In this document: positions 49,902-59,657 of the stretch, in pieces
Position numbering within the stretch: the first letter of the stretch is position 1
Layout: each line of letters begins with the position of its first letter
Origin: Defluviitaleaceae bacterium
Lineage (GTDB): Bacteria > Bacillota > Clostridia > Lachnospirales > WQUN01
Length of the DNA: 64,000 nt
Direction: 5' to 3'
Assembly (NCBI GenBank): GCA_009780185.1
Contig: WRAN01000008.1
Span: 58,974 to 122,973, forward strand
Made by a program: the position numbers and the translations under genes
Notes under the pieces: generated by a model
Told to the model about the DNA's origin: nothing
What the model saw: only the letters and a program-made list of their open reading frames with translations
Databases searched by the model: none

Positions 49902-52192
49902 ACAAAGTCTTCGACCTAGATAGCCCCATAGCTTTCTTCCCCATACGCCACCATAGCCCCGCCTGTGCCTACCACGTACAAAAGGCCATAGAAATATACA
50001 AACCCGAAATTGTACTAATAGAAGGCCCCAGCGACACAGACCCCCTGCTCCCATTTATGGCGGACTCCCATCCACCCATCGCCATCTATAACTCATACCA
50101 GGACAAAGAAGGCTCTCACGCCTGCTACTACCCCCTGCAAAGCTTCTCCCCAGAGCTTGTGGCAATAAAAACAGCCGCTAAAAAAAACATACCGATACAC
50201 TTCATAGACCTGCCGCTGGGCAGCCTGGTTAGTGACGCCCGCACGCAAGAAAAAGAAGCCACAACAAAATCCTGGTATGACGACTACTACCTACAACGTA
50301 GCCAATACATACAAGCCCTATGCGAAAAAGAAAACTGCCGCAGTCATAACGAGCTATGGGAAAAATTATTCGAAATGCCCGCACTATCCCTATCTACAGA
50401 GCAATTCATCAAAAACCTTTTGACCTTCTGCTATTATTCCCGAGTAGGATACCCAGCAGAGCTTCAGCGGGAAGAGCAGAACATAATCCGAGAACATTAC
50501 ATGGCCGAAAATATCCTAAAACACCAAAAAAAATACACTCGGATACTAGCCATAACCGGAGGCTTCCACACTGCCGCACTAATGGAGCTCACAACCACCG
50601 CCAAAATCCAAAAAATCAAACCCCTCGAAGGCAATGCGTACCTAATCCCCTACTCCTACGAGGAATGTGACCAATTATCCGGCTACGAAAGCGGTATGCC
50701 CCACCCATCCTACTACCACGACCTATATTCCCGCATGATAGCCGGGGAGGAAGATTTTTTTCACACAACCACTCTAACCTACATCGCAAAGTTAGCCAAA
50801 GCCCTTCGCAAAAATAAGGAACCCATCTCCCTATCAGAAGAAGCCGCCGCATTCTCCATGGGTCTAGGCCTTGCCTCCCTCCGAGACAAGCCCCAACCAG
50901 GAGTTTATGAGTATCTAGACGGAGTACAATCAGCCTTCGTAAAAGGAGAGCTTAATCTCGCAACCTCCTTTATAATGAAGGAAGCCCTAAAACTCCTACA
51001 AGGAGAGAAAATAGGCACCGTAGCCGCCACCGCTCCAGTCCCGCCAATAGTGGTGGATTTCCTAGCCACTGCCAAATCCTTTAAAATGAACACCGCAACC
51101 ACAGCCCTTAAAACCATCACCCTGGATATAGTGTCCAAGCCCCGCCATCGTAGGCAATCCATCTTCCTACACCGCCTTGCCTTCCTAGACAACCCCTATG
51201 GGAAAAAAACCTACGGCCCAGACTACGAAAACCGTACCGGTACAAAACTAATACGAGAAAAATGGGAATATACTTACACCGCCCATGTAACCTCCGCCCT
51301 AATAGAAAAATCCCATATGGGCGGCACAATAGAAGATGCCTGCACTTCAGTACTTGCCGAGCAAATAAAAAACCATTGCCATTCCTCAGAAGACGCAGCT
51401 GATTTGCTGCTTAAAGCCGGACTGATGGCTCTTATTGAATCCGTCAAGCTAATCCACCTAGTACAAGACAATATTGGGCAGGATAATTCCTTTATCTCTC
51501 TTGCCAACTGCTTCAAAAGCCTAGTATTTCTACAAGGAATAGAGCATATCCTACGCCTAAACCAACTAGCCTCCATAACTCAAGCCAAAGATGAAGCCCT
51601 TTCCCGTATAATCCCAATGATACCAACCCTAACCGCCGCAGACGAAAAAGAAGATTACAATCTAGCCCAGCAAATAAAAACGCTGTACCAACCCACAAAC
51701 GAACCCTTTATAGACGCGTTAACAGACTTTTGCCAAAAGCAAAACATCCCCCCAACCCTAGACGGTGCCGCTACCGGCCTCCTTTACAATGCAGCCCATC
51801 TATCCCTAGATGATGTACGCCACCGCACCAATGCATATCTGAAAGGAAGCGCAGTCGTCCTCACCGGAAGGTTCCTAAGAGGCATCTTCCTCACAGCAAA
51901 AGACATCATATTTCACGATAAAGATTTTCTACAAGGCCTGAACAACACGATAGCCACCATCCCATATGAAGAATTTTTACAGCTACTGCCAGACCTACGC
52001 CTAGCCTTCACATTCTTCACCCCCAGAGAAATCGACCGCATAGGCAAAAATATATTAATAATGCTAGGCATTAAAACCCCACCAGAAAGCATCACGTCCC
52101 TACCCCAAATAAACGAAACAGATCTAAAAACATTAAAATCCATAGACGAACAAGCAGCAAACTTCCTAAAAGAAATGGGATTTTCATTATGA
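49889..52192 (+). CDS. DUF5682 family protein (YehM-like)
   Basis: 767 aa; FFPIRHHSPACAYHVQKAIEIYKPEIVLIEGPSDTD; ILAITGGFHTAAL; flanked by MoxR and VWA. Confidence 0.85.
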   Translation: MDQINKVFDLDSPIAFFPIRHHSPACAYHVQKAIEIYKPEIVLIEGPSDTDPLLPFMADSHPPIAIYNSYQDKEGSHACYYPLQSFSPELVAIKTAAKKNIPIHFIDLPLGSLVSDARTQEKEATTKSWYDDYYLQRSQYIQALCEKENCRSHNELWEKLFEMPALSLSTEQFIKNLLTFCYYSRVGYPAELQREEQNIIREHYMAENILKHQKKYTRILAITGGFHTAALMELTTTAKIQKIKPLEGNAYLIPYSYEECDQLSGYESGMPHPSYYHDLYSRMIAGEEDFFHTTTLTYIAKLAKALRKNKEPISLSEEAAAFSMGLGLASLRDKPQPGVYEYLDGVQSAFVKGELNLATSFIMKEALKLLQGEKIGTVAATAPVPPIVVDFLATAKSFKMNTATTALKTITLDIVSKPRHRRQSIFLHRLAFLDNPYGKKTYGPDYENRTGTKLIREKWEYTYTAHVTSALIEKSHMGGTIEDACTSVLAEQIKNHCHSSEDAADLLLKAGLMALIESVKLIHLVQDNIGQDNSFISLANCFKSLVFLQGIEHILRLNQLASITQAKDEALSRIIPMIPTLTAADEKEDYNLAQQIKTLYQPTNEPFIDALTDFCQKQNIPPTLDGAATGLLYNAAHLSLDDVRHRTNAYLKGSAVVLTGRFLRGIFLTAKDIIFHDKDFLQGLNNTIATIPYEEFLQLLPDLRLAFTFFTPREIDRIGKNILIMLGIKTPPESITSLPQINETDLKTLKSIDEQAANFLKEMGFSL

Positions 52193-53316
52193 TAAAACAA
52201 GAAGAACTAAACCGCTGGCGCCTAATACTAGGCTCCTTCTCAGAGGACTCACTGAGTTCCGGCAACCAATCCGAATTCCCCTATCAAGAGATAAGCGACT
52301 TAATGGACTTTCTATACCACCGAGAATATGGCGAGGATAGAGGCGTAAGGGAAGAAGGCGGAGGCCTAGGCCCCTCCCAAATGATAATCCCAGATTGGAT
52401 TAGAAAAATCCGCCGGGTCTTCCCCAAAACCGTAGTAAGCCGCCTGGAAAACGAAGCCCTAGACCGCTACCAACTAACAGAAATCCTAAATGATAAGAAA
52501 GTATTAAAATCCCTAGAACCTAACATGCACCTACTAAAAAACATCCTAGCCCTAAAAGACCGAATGAAGGGCGAAGTACTGGAAACCGCAAAAAAAATAG
52601 TCCGTCAAGTAGTAGACGAACTATCAAAGAAACTAGAAAACGATGTAACCAGAAGCTTTATGGGCCGCCTAAACCGCCTGCAAAGCACTACATTCAAATC
52701 CAGCAAGAACTTCGACCTAAAAAAGACTGTAATAAAAAACCTAAAACACTATAACCAAGACCTAAAAACCATAATCCCCCAAAAACTATACTTCAACCCC
52801 AGAATAAAACGCTACAACCCCTGGCATATAGTAATCTGCATAGATCAAAGCGGTTCCATGGTAGACTCGGTAATCTACTCTGCAATAATGGCAGGCATCT
52901 TCTCAAAGCTGCCAATACTAAGCGTAAAACTGATAGTATTCGACACAGAAGTAGTAGACCTATCCGGCTACGTAGATGATCCGGTAGAAGCCCTAATGAG
53001 CGTACACCTAGGAGGCGGCACTAACATAGGCAAAGCCATAAACTACTGCGAAAGTATAACCGAAACTCCACTAAGAACCATAATGGTAATGGTAACAGAC
53101 CTATACGATGGAGCAGGCTACACCCCGATGTACGCCTCAGCAAAACGGATAATAGAATCCGGCACAAAACTATTCATACTAACCGGCCTGGACACCCAGT
53201 CCCAAGGCATGGTAGACCAAAATGCCGGAAAGAAAATGGCCGCACTAGGGGCCAAAGTAGCCACTCTTACCCCAAACGCCCTGGCGGAATGGGTAGCCGA
53301 GGCAATAACAATGTAG
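52189..53316 (+). CDS. VWA domain-containing protein (YehP-like)
   Basis: MIDAS-type HIVICIDQSGSMVDS; HLGGGTNIGKAI; MVTDLYDGA; ATGA overlap with the upstream gene. Confidence 0.93.
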   Translation: MIKQEELNRWRLILGSFSEDSLSSGNQSEFPYQEISDLMDFLYHREYGEDRGVREEGGGLGPSQMIIPDWIRKIRRVFPKTVVSRLENEALDRYQLTEILNDKKVLKSLEPNMHLLKNILALKDRMKGEVLETAKKIVRQVVDELSKKLENDVTRSFMGRLNRLQSTTFKSSKNFDLKKTVIKNLKHYNQDLKTIIPQKLYFNPRIKRYNPWHIVICIDQSGSMVDSVIYSAIMAGIFSKLPILSVKLIVFDTEVVDLSGYVDDPVEALMSVHLGGGTNIGKAINYCESITETPLRTIMVMVTDLYDGAGYTPMYASAKRIIESGTKLFILTGLDTQSQGMVDQNAGKKMAALGAKVATLTPNALAEWVAEAITM

Positions 53317-53379
53317 TATAATTCCAGCACTGTAGTGCAGGGTGTGGGTGGCGGATCCTCCGAAAGGGGGTGAAGCCCT

Positions 53380-53466
53380 ATGATGGACGCTAATACAGTC
53401 ATAGCAATTGTTGCATTGATTACGTTGATAGTTGTCTTGATAGATATGCTCGCAAAACGAAAATAG
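53380..53466 (+). CDS. 28-aa hydrophobic peptide, candidate type I (TxpA/holin-like) toxin
   Basis: MMDANTVIAIVALITLIVVLIDMLAKRK*, strong SD AAAGGGGGTG; single TM plus basic tail; absent from ORF track. Confidence 0.65.
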   Translation: MMDANTVIAIVALITLIVVLIDMLAKRK

Positions 53467-53502
53467 CCGCCCCTGCTAGCAATCAGGTTAGGCGGCTTTT
53501 TC
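53465..53502 (+). terminator. Terminator of the small hydrophobic ORF
   Basis: AGCCGCCcCTGctagcaatCAGgttaGGCGGCTTTTT. Confidence 0.8.
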
Positions 53503-53550
53503 ATAGATAAAATCACTATGGATCTGTCACTGCACCTTGCGGCTACAGCG

Positions 53551-53582
53551 CTGAGCGGAGACGGTAATCTCCGCTCAGTTTT
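53551..53582 (+). terminator. Hairpin downstream of small ORF
   Basis: CTGAGCGGAGAcggtaaTCTCCGCTCAGTTTT. Confidence 0.65.
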
Positions 53583-53593
53583 ATTATAGTCCC

Positions 53594-53622
53594 ATTATAT
53601 TCATTTTATGCTCCCCTGTCGA
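53594..53622 (-). promoter_or_regulatory. Candidate antisense promoter converging on the small hydrophobic ORF
   Basis: Minus strand TCGACA (53622-53617), 17-nt spacer, TATAAT (53599-53594). Confidence 0.6.
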
Positions 53623-53670
53623 GTGCTACATCGCTATCCATATATAGAACATAAAAAAGGTGAATCATTC

Positions 53671-55323
53671 ATGTCAACCCTAATCCAGCTACTCCCCGCA
53701 ATAGACGAAAACTATCTAATAGGCATAGCCAACAAAGGCCTGGTAAACCGCGCCAATAAAGAACTGGAAAGCACGGATATTAATATATCCCTCACAGACT
53801 CTGTAATAGAGGCTGTGTTTGGCGATGGCACCACTGTATCCATAAAAGATACTCCAACAAATCACACCTGTACTTGTACATCCCGAACTATATGTAAGCA
53901 TGTGATAATGGCCTTACTAAAGGCCACTGAGATACTTAAGGGTTTACCCCAAAAAACAACCCAATCAGCACCAAGTTACAACTATCTACAAGACCACACC
54001 CAAGAATCCCTAATAAAAGACCACGGCAAAAAAACATACGACAATGCCCTTCACAGCGCCCAAACAACTCACCCCTACTCGATAGAAGAAGCCCCAAAGC
54101 TAACCATAACCCTACTAGAAGGGGCAATAACCGTAACTTTCCTACCAGGCTCCAACCTAGCCGAAGCCTTATGCAGCTGCAAAGCCAAAAACTGCCATCA
54201 CCGCGTGGAGGCTCTCTTCCACTACATAAAATATAAAACCGGAGAACTAAACTTCTCCCCATCACAGACAGACACCACCGTAGACCTATCAATAATACCC
54301 CACGCCCTTGCTTTAGTAGAAGACATCTACCGCATAGGGCTGTTTCGCTTGCCTCCAGAGTATTCAACTAAATGCGCCCAGTACGCTACCTTATGCCACG
54401 GCGCAGGTTTCCAAACCCTAGAGCGGCTCTTTGAAAACAGTGGCAATCAACTGGATTTATATGAAAAGAAAAACGCCGCTTTCAACATCAACACTTTAAT
54501 ACATCACCTAGGAAGGATTTATCAAATATGCAGCGCCCAAAATGCCTCGGCCCTAGCCGGGCAGTTTAAGCGGCAATATCTAAGCCTACCCACTATCAGG
54601 GTTTTAGGCCTAGGCGCCTATCCATGGCACACCGGGTCAGGATTTTGTGGTGTTACCGCCGTGTTTTATTCCCCTGAGCTTAAACGCCATCTAACCTTTG
54701 CCATTTCTCGCCCTGTAGATAATAAAAAGCAAGCACTTAAAAATATCAATCAATTCTGGCAAGATAAATCTGTCTGGGGCCTTCATATGAGCTTAGATGA
54801 GATCTCAAAAGGTGAATTATCTCTAAACGGTGCCAAAATCAGTGATAACGGGCGGCTTTCTTCATCAGAAAGCACAAAAGGCAATCTGATTAGTGCCCAT
54901 ACAGATATAAGCGAACTTGCTATAGATGATTTTTCACAAATCAAGGGGCTATTTAACCACGAGGATGATTACCGTGGGGTTTACGCCATATTAAAGCCCG
55001 TGCGGATAGAAGAAGGTAAGTTTGACCGGATAACCCAGGAATACAAGCTTCCTATCTACGATAAAAACGATAAATGCCTATTCCTGACCATCCCCTACTC
55101 CACAATCAACGAAAGCATCCTTTACCACTGCGAAGTAATAAAAACCCAGCCAGAGGCAATAACTGTAAGGCTTACAGTATCCCAAGAGCGCTTTGATATA
55201 CTAGTATCACCCATCGCTTTCTGGACAAAGGAAGGCATAAAAAACATAGGCCGAGAGCAGCTTTCAGTCGACGGCAAAAAACGTAAATCCTATTTTGCAA
55301 AATTCTTTGGAGGAGCAGTATGA
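53671..55323 (+). CDS. SWIM zinc-finger protein (YehQ-like; start refined to MSTLIQ)
   Basis: HTCTCTSRTICKHVIMALL (CxCx..CxH) SWIM motif. Confidence 0.82.
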   Translation: MSTLIQLLPAIDENYLIGIANKGLVNRANKELESTDINISLTDSVIEAVFGDGTTVSIKDTPTNHTCTCTSRTICKHVIMALLKATEILKGLPQKTTQSAPSYNYLQDHTQESLIKDHGKKTYDNALHSAQTTHPYSIEEAPKLTITLLEGAITVTFLPGSNLAEALCSCKAKNCHHRVEALFHYIKYKTGELNFSPSQTDTTVDLSIIPHALALVEDIYRIGLFRLPPEYSTKCAQYATLCHGAGFQTLERLFENSGNQLDLYEKKNAAFNINTLIHHLGRIYQICSAQNASALAGQFKRQYLSLPTIRVLGLGAYPWHTGSGFCGVTAVFYSPELKRHLTFAISRPVDNKKQALKNINQFWQDKSVWGLHMSLDEISKGELSLNGAKISDNGRLSSSESTKGNLISAHTDISELAIDDFSQIKGLFNHEDDYRGVYAILKPVRIEEGKFDRITQEYKLPIYDKNDKCLFLTIPYSTINESILYHCEVIKTQPEAITVRLTVSQERFDILVSPIAFWTKEGIKNIGREQLSVDGKKRKSYFAKFFGGAV

Positions 55324-55607
55324 GCCCCGTATTCGAACATATCCGGCAAGCAAAATACCTACTACAGCAGCTACTAGAAAGCGGTTTCCTATCAGGCCGA
55401 GGCTTTGAGACAGAGTTATCCGAATGTCAAGAATCCGCCAAAATCCTTGGGCTTTCCACAGCTCATAATCTACTAAAGCGGCTATCCCAATCCCTAACCG
55501 CTATGCGAGGCGGTCAAGACTTATTTACTGAAGCATCCTCTATATACAGCGCTTTAACCGCATATTACAATTACATCACAAGTAAACTTATCTTGGAACT
55601 AATATAA
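55320..55607 (+). CDS. Hypothetical 95-aa helical protein in the MoxR/VWA operon
   Basis: ATGA overlap with the SWIM gene; MSPVFEHIRQAKYLLQQLLESGFLSGRG. Confidence 0.65.
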   Translation: MSPVFEHIRQAKYLLQQLLESGFLSGRGFETELSECQESAKILGLSTAHNLLKRLSQSLTAMRGGQDLFTEASSIYSALTAYYNYITSKLILELI

Positions 55608-55620
55608 GGAAGGTGTCCAA

Positions 55621-58600
55621 ATGGAACAATTGTTACTACAACTTATAAACGAGCACGCGCCCCAGTCTTACTCAGACAGCACTAATCAAGCCATAGCAGC
55701 GTACCTGATAGGGCAGATTAAATTCGAAAAAATTCGTCCACTATTAAAAATACACAAGATTCACTGGTTTACAGATGACCCAAAGACCAGAAAAATAGCC
55801 CGGGACTTATCCCAAGACAAAGAAAACCTTCTTCCGCCCCTAGGCCGTTATTGCCGCGTTATCAGATATACAGGAGGCGAACGGCGACTATTTCACTTTA
55901 TCTCGACCACAATAAAAGGAGCCGTAACCACCCCAGAGCTTTACAAAGCCGGAGGCATGGAAATGGAAGACCTCATAGCAGACATCCTATCAACCCTTCC
56001 GGAATACTGGGGAACAGACTCAAAAAGCCTGGGATTTGAAAGCTATCTCAACTGCTTTGAATATATATACAAAACCCACCCAGAAGCTCTCGAAAAATTA
56101 GCAAGAGACGGATCAAAACCAGGTTTTTCTTTATTTGCCAGCACATATTTATACGCCGCCGACTGGGCAAAATACAAACACCTGGAAGATAAAATAATCA
56201 ATCTATCCGGCCAGCTCATAAACAAGAAATCGGCCGATGAAGCCTTTGAAGCGGCAAGTGAGGAGGCCTACTTCACCAACTCCTCATACCTAAAGCCCCT
56301 TCAGAAACATAGCCGTAAAAACGCAAGCGCAAAAGCCGATAAGTTCGCTATGGATTTATTCTTTTTTGCGTACGCAACTCAGCCCACGCCGCCTATTTTA
56401 CTAGACCTAATCAATTACCTTCTTATCTACTGCGAAAAAAATAACGCATTCTCCAGCACTACAAGGGCTCATACTATCATTGGCGGAATGAATGCTGACG
56501 GCCTTTATGATACAATGCTGCCCAAAGTATTAAAAGGCGCGTGCCCGATGCCTCATTTCCTTGCCAATGTCGTCACAATAGACCACTCCCTTAAAAATCA
56601 TCTGGATAAAGCAGGGGAACTAGCCCTAAAACACGAAGCCGCCACCCTAAAGGCCCTGAAAATGACAGACCTGCGAGGGGGCATGGCCTTACTTAGTGCC
56701 TTCTGGGAAAAAGGCCGCCTAATGGAAAAATTGCAAGAGTATGAGAAAAAAGTACTACTAACCCTAGGTACCAAAGATGAAAATCTAATGGCATATTTCC
56801 TAGGTACCACTAAAGAGCTGCCAAACCGCGTCCCTAATCTGGAGATAAACGAATACAACCTAGCTTGGAACATAGCATGTATGGTTGCCTACAGCCCCCT
56901 ACCAGCACGACTGGTAACTTTCGCATTGTCATTCAACACATGGCCCAACTTCTTTGGCAATCTGCTATGGAATATCCGAGAATATTACGGAAATGAGTTT
57001 GCTACAAAGTTCGTAGACGAGGTAGATGCTCCCGCCCACGAAAAAATCGCGTCCCTTATTACAGTATCTTTCTACTGGCATTCAAATGAAGCCTTCTTCA
57101 TCAACGAAGCCGCTCGCCTAGCCAAAGAGGATACTTCCCTTTACGAAAAAGCGTTCCCAACTGCCTCAGCAGAAGCCCGTGCGACAATCTTAGCCATGGC
57201 TTATAAACAGCAGCCAGATTACAACCCCGATTGGTTAATAAGCTGCATACAAGATGCCTCAAAGCGTGTCCGTGACCTTGCGGTAGAATATTTAACCCTT
57301 AAACCGGAACTAAAACCCCAAATAGAGAATCTTGCCACAAGCAAGAAAAAAGCCCAGCGCGAAGCCGCCGAAAAGCTGCTAATAGCGTATAACGCACCCA
57401 CCTCCTCAGAGACCACTGACTTCGATGCCCTAACATATGTAATCCAAAACATCCCAACCAAAGCCGCCAAGGCCATTGAGTGGACAGATTTTGAAACCCT
57501 ACCGAAAGTCCGCTTAAATGATTCCGACGACTTAGCCGACGACCGCATAATCGCAGGCTATATCTATCTGATGACAACTCAGACCGAAATGGCCCTACCC
57601 CAATCCGCAAAACTGTTGCGGGAATCCTTAAATAAATCCGACTTATGCGCCCTAGGCCGCCAGCTTTTCCATATATGGAAGAACAACAAAGCCCCAGCAA
57701 AGCAAAAAACCGTACTAGCACTAGCAGCAATAGACGGCGACGACGAATTCGTACGCGAACTAACAAAAGACATAACCTCATGGGCAGAAGCCTCCCGTGG
57801 TGCTCTGGCTGCCGAAGCCACCAGGGCTTTAGCACTGCAAGGGGGTTCGCTGGCACTTATGACCGTAGACTCCTTCTCCAAGAAATTCAAAAATAAGCAA
57901 GTAAAACGGGTAGCAGAAGAAGCATTTAGATTCGCAGCCCAGGAGCTAGGCGTAGACCCAGAAGTATTAGGTGACAGAATAGTCCCCAACCTAGGCTTTG
58001 ACAATCGCGGCCAGCAAACAATAGACTACGGCAACCGTCAATTTGTAGCCACAATAACCCCAGACCTACAAATCAGCCTGAAAAATGACCAAGGTAAAGC
58101 AATAAAAACGCTACCGACAGTAGGCGTAAGCGACAACACCGAAATCGCCACCGCCGCCAAAGCCGCCTTCACCGCAATGAAAAAAAGCCTAAAATCCGTA
58201 ACATCACTGCAATGCCTGCGCCTAGAGCAAGCCCTTTCAAATAACCGCACCTGGGATACCAAAGCTTGGAGTCAATTATTCGTAGAAAATCCCATAATGA
58301 ATATGTTCGCAATAGGCCTAATTTGGGGTACCTACGACAAGGATGGAAACTTAATAGATAGCTTCCGCTATATGGAAGACGGTAGCTTCGTGACTGTAGA
58401 AGAAGATGAGTTAATCCTCTCAGATGATGCCCAGGTAGGCCTATGCCACCCACTAGACCTAGGAGAAATGCTAACAGCCCAGTGGAAACAGCAGTTAGAG
58501 GACTATGAAATAAAACAGCCGGTAGACCAGTTAAACCGTAAGGTATTCCTGGCTCCGGCCGGAGACAATAAAGCTGATTCAGTAATAGAATTCGGCGGAG

Positions 58601-58977
58601 CCGTAGTCTACGCCATTTCTCTTCTAGGCAAACTACAAAAAGCAGGCTGGTACAAAGGCTCTGTAGTAGATGCCGGAGGCTTCTTCAATTTCTATAAAGA
58701 AGACACGAAACAAGGTATTGGGGTACTTCTTAACTTTAGCGGCTCATACATCGGGGTAGACAACAGCGAAGAGGTAACCATCTACGACGCGGTATTCTAC
58801 AAAGCCGGGACAGTAACTTACGGCTCATATATCTATGACGAAGTAAAAAAGGAAGATCGTATCCCTTTACACCAAGTACCAAAGCGGTTCTACAGCGAAG
58901 CTTGCTATGACATAGAAAGAGCCGTAGCCAACCGCTTAGATACTGTAGAAAAATGGGAAAAAAACCGCAGATACTAA
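55621..58977 (+). CDS. DUF4132 domain protein (YehI/MolR-like), HEAT-like repeats
   Basis: 1118 aa; C-terminal LGVDPEVLGDRIVPNLGFDNRGQQTIDYGNRQFVATITPDLQISLKNDQGKAIKTLP; FAIGLIWGTYDKDGN..FRYMEDGSF; HPLDL. Confidence 0.85.
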   Translation: MEQLLLQLINEHAPQSYSDSTNQAIAAYLIGQIKFEKIRPLLKIHKIHWFTDDPKTRKIARDLSQDKENLLPPLGRYCRVIRYTGGERRLFHFISTTIKGAVTTPELYKAGGMEMEDLIADILSTLPEYWGTDSKSLGFESYLNCFEYIYKTHPEALEKLARDGSKPGFSLFASTYLYAADWAKYKHLEDKIINLSGQLINKKSADEAFEAASEEAYFTNSSYLKPLQKHSRKNASAKADKFAMDLFFFAYATQPTPPILLDLINYLLIYCEKNNAFSSTTRAHTIIGGMNADGLYDTMLPKVLKGACPMPHFLANVVTIDHSLKNHLDKAGELALKHEAATLKALKMTDLRGGMALLSAFWEKGRLMEKLQEYEKKVLLTLGTKDENLMAYFLGTTKELPNRVPNLEINEYNLAWNIACMVAYSPLPARLVTFALSFNTWPNFFGNLLWNIREYYGNEFATKFVDEVDAPAHEKIASLITVSFYWHSNEAFFINEAARLAKEDTSLYEKAFPTASAEARATILAMAYKQQPDYNPDWLISCIQDASKRVRDLAVEYLTLKPELKPQIENLATSKKKAQREAAEKLLIAYNAPTSSETTDFDALTYVIQNIPTKAAKAIEWTDFETLPKVRLNDSDDLADDRIIAGYIYLMTTQTEMALPQSAKLLRESLNKSDLCALGRQLFHIWKNNKAPAKQKTVLALAAIDGDDEFVRELTKDITSWAEASRGALAAEATRALALQGGSLALMTVDSFSKKFKNKQVKRVAEEAFRFAAQELGVDPEVLGDRIVPNLGFDNRGQQTIDYGNRQFVATITPDLQISLKNDQGKAIKTLPTVGVSDNTEIATAAKAAFTAMKKSLKSVTSLQCLRLEQALSNNRTWDTKAWSQLFVENPIMNMFAIGLIWGTYDKDGNLIDSFRYMEDGSFVTVEEDELILSDDAQVGLCHPLDLGEMLTAQWKQQLEDYEIKQPVDQLNRKVFLAPAGDNKADSVIEFGGAVVYAISLLGKLQKAGWYKGSVVDAGGFFNFYKEDTKQGIGVLLNFSGSYIGVDNSEEVTIYDAVFYKAGTVTYGSYIYDEVKKEDRIPLHQVPKRFYSEACYDIERAVANRLDTVEKWEKNRRY

Positions 58978-59069
58978 ACGACAATCAACATAAACAGTGA
59001 ATATTTGCAAGTTCTACTTGCCCCGATGATTTTGCCAAAAGCTTTTTTGGAATTTTGTTAACGTTTAGT

Positions 59070-59648
59070 TCATAAGGTATTAAGAGGCTGGAACACAACA
59101 GCCTCAAGTTCATTCATAGCTTCGTCGAAGAGAGAATCATGGACGCTTTTGTCAATGGTTACGGCCATAAGCTTTTCAGCCATTTCAGTTGAAATATCAA
59201 TAATGGCATGATGTACTTCACCCTTGACGCGATTAAGCTCGAAAGCGACATCATTTGCGGCGCGATTCCTTACTTCTTGGGCCTCTATTTTGGCATCGTT
59301 TATGATTTTATCCCGCACTTTATATGCTTGTATGCGGGCGTTACCTATCATAGCAGTGCATTCAATGTCTATGTCCCTTATTTTTTGTTCGTACTGGGAT
59401 TTTAATTCATGGGCCGTTGCGTTTTTATCCTCGGCTTCGGCTAGCTCTCCCACCACGCGCTCTGCTCGGGCTTGTAGCACCTTCTTTACCGGCTTGTATA
59501 ACAAAAAAGTAAGAAGGACAACCAGAACGATAAAACTAAACAATGGCGGAATCATGTCAATAAACGTTTGAAGATCAACACTGAATAATTCCCTGTACTC
59601 CGGCACACTGTTAAGCAAAATCATTATTTGAGGATTCAAGAAGCTCAT
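59070..59648 (-). CDS. atpF: F-type ATP synthase subunit b
   Basis: N-terminal TM VVLLTFLLYKPVKKVLQARAERV then a long charged helix. Confidence 0.9.
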   Translation of the reverse strand: MSFLNPQIMILLNSVPEYRELFSVDLQTFIDMIPPLFSFIVLVVLLTFLLYKPVKKVLQARAERVVGELAEAEDKNATAHELKSQYEQKIRDIDIECTAMIGNARIQAYKVRDKIINDAKIEAQEVRNRAANDVAFELNRVKGEVHHAIIDISTEMAEKLMAVTIDKSVHDSLFDEAMNELEAVVFQPLNTL

Positions 59649-59657
59649 CCCCTTATT

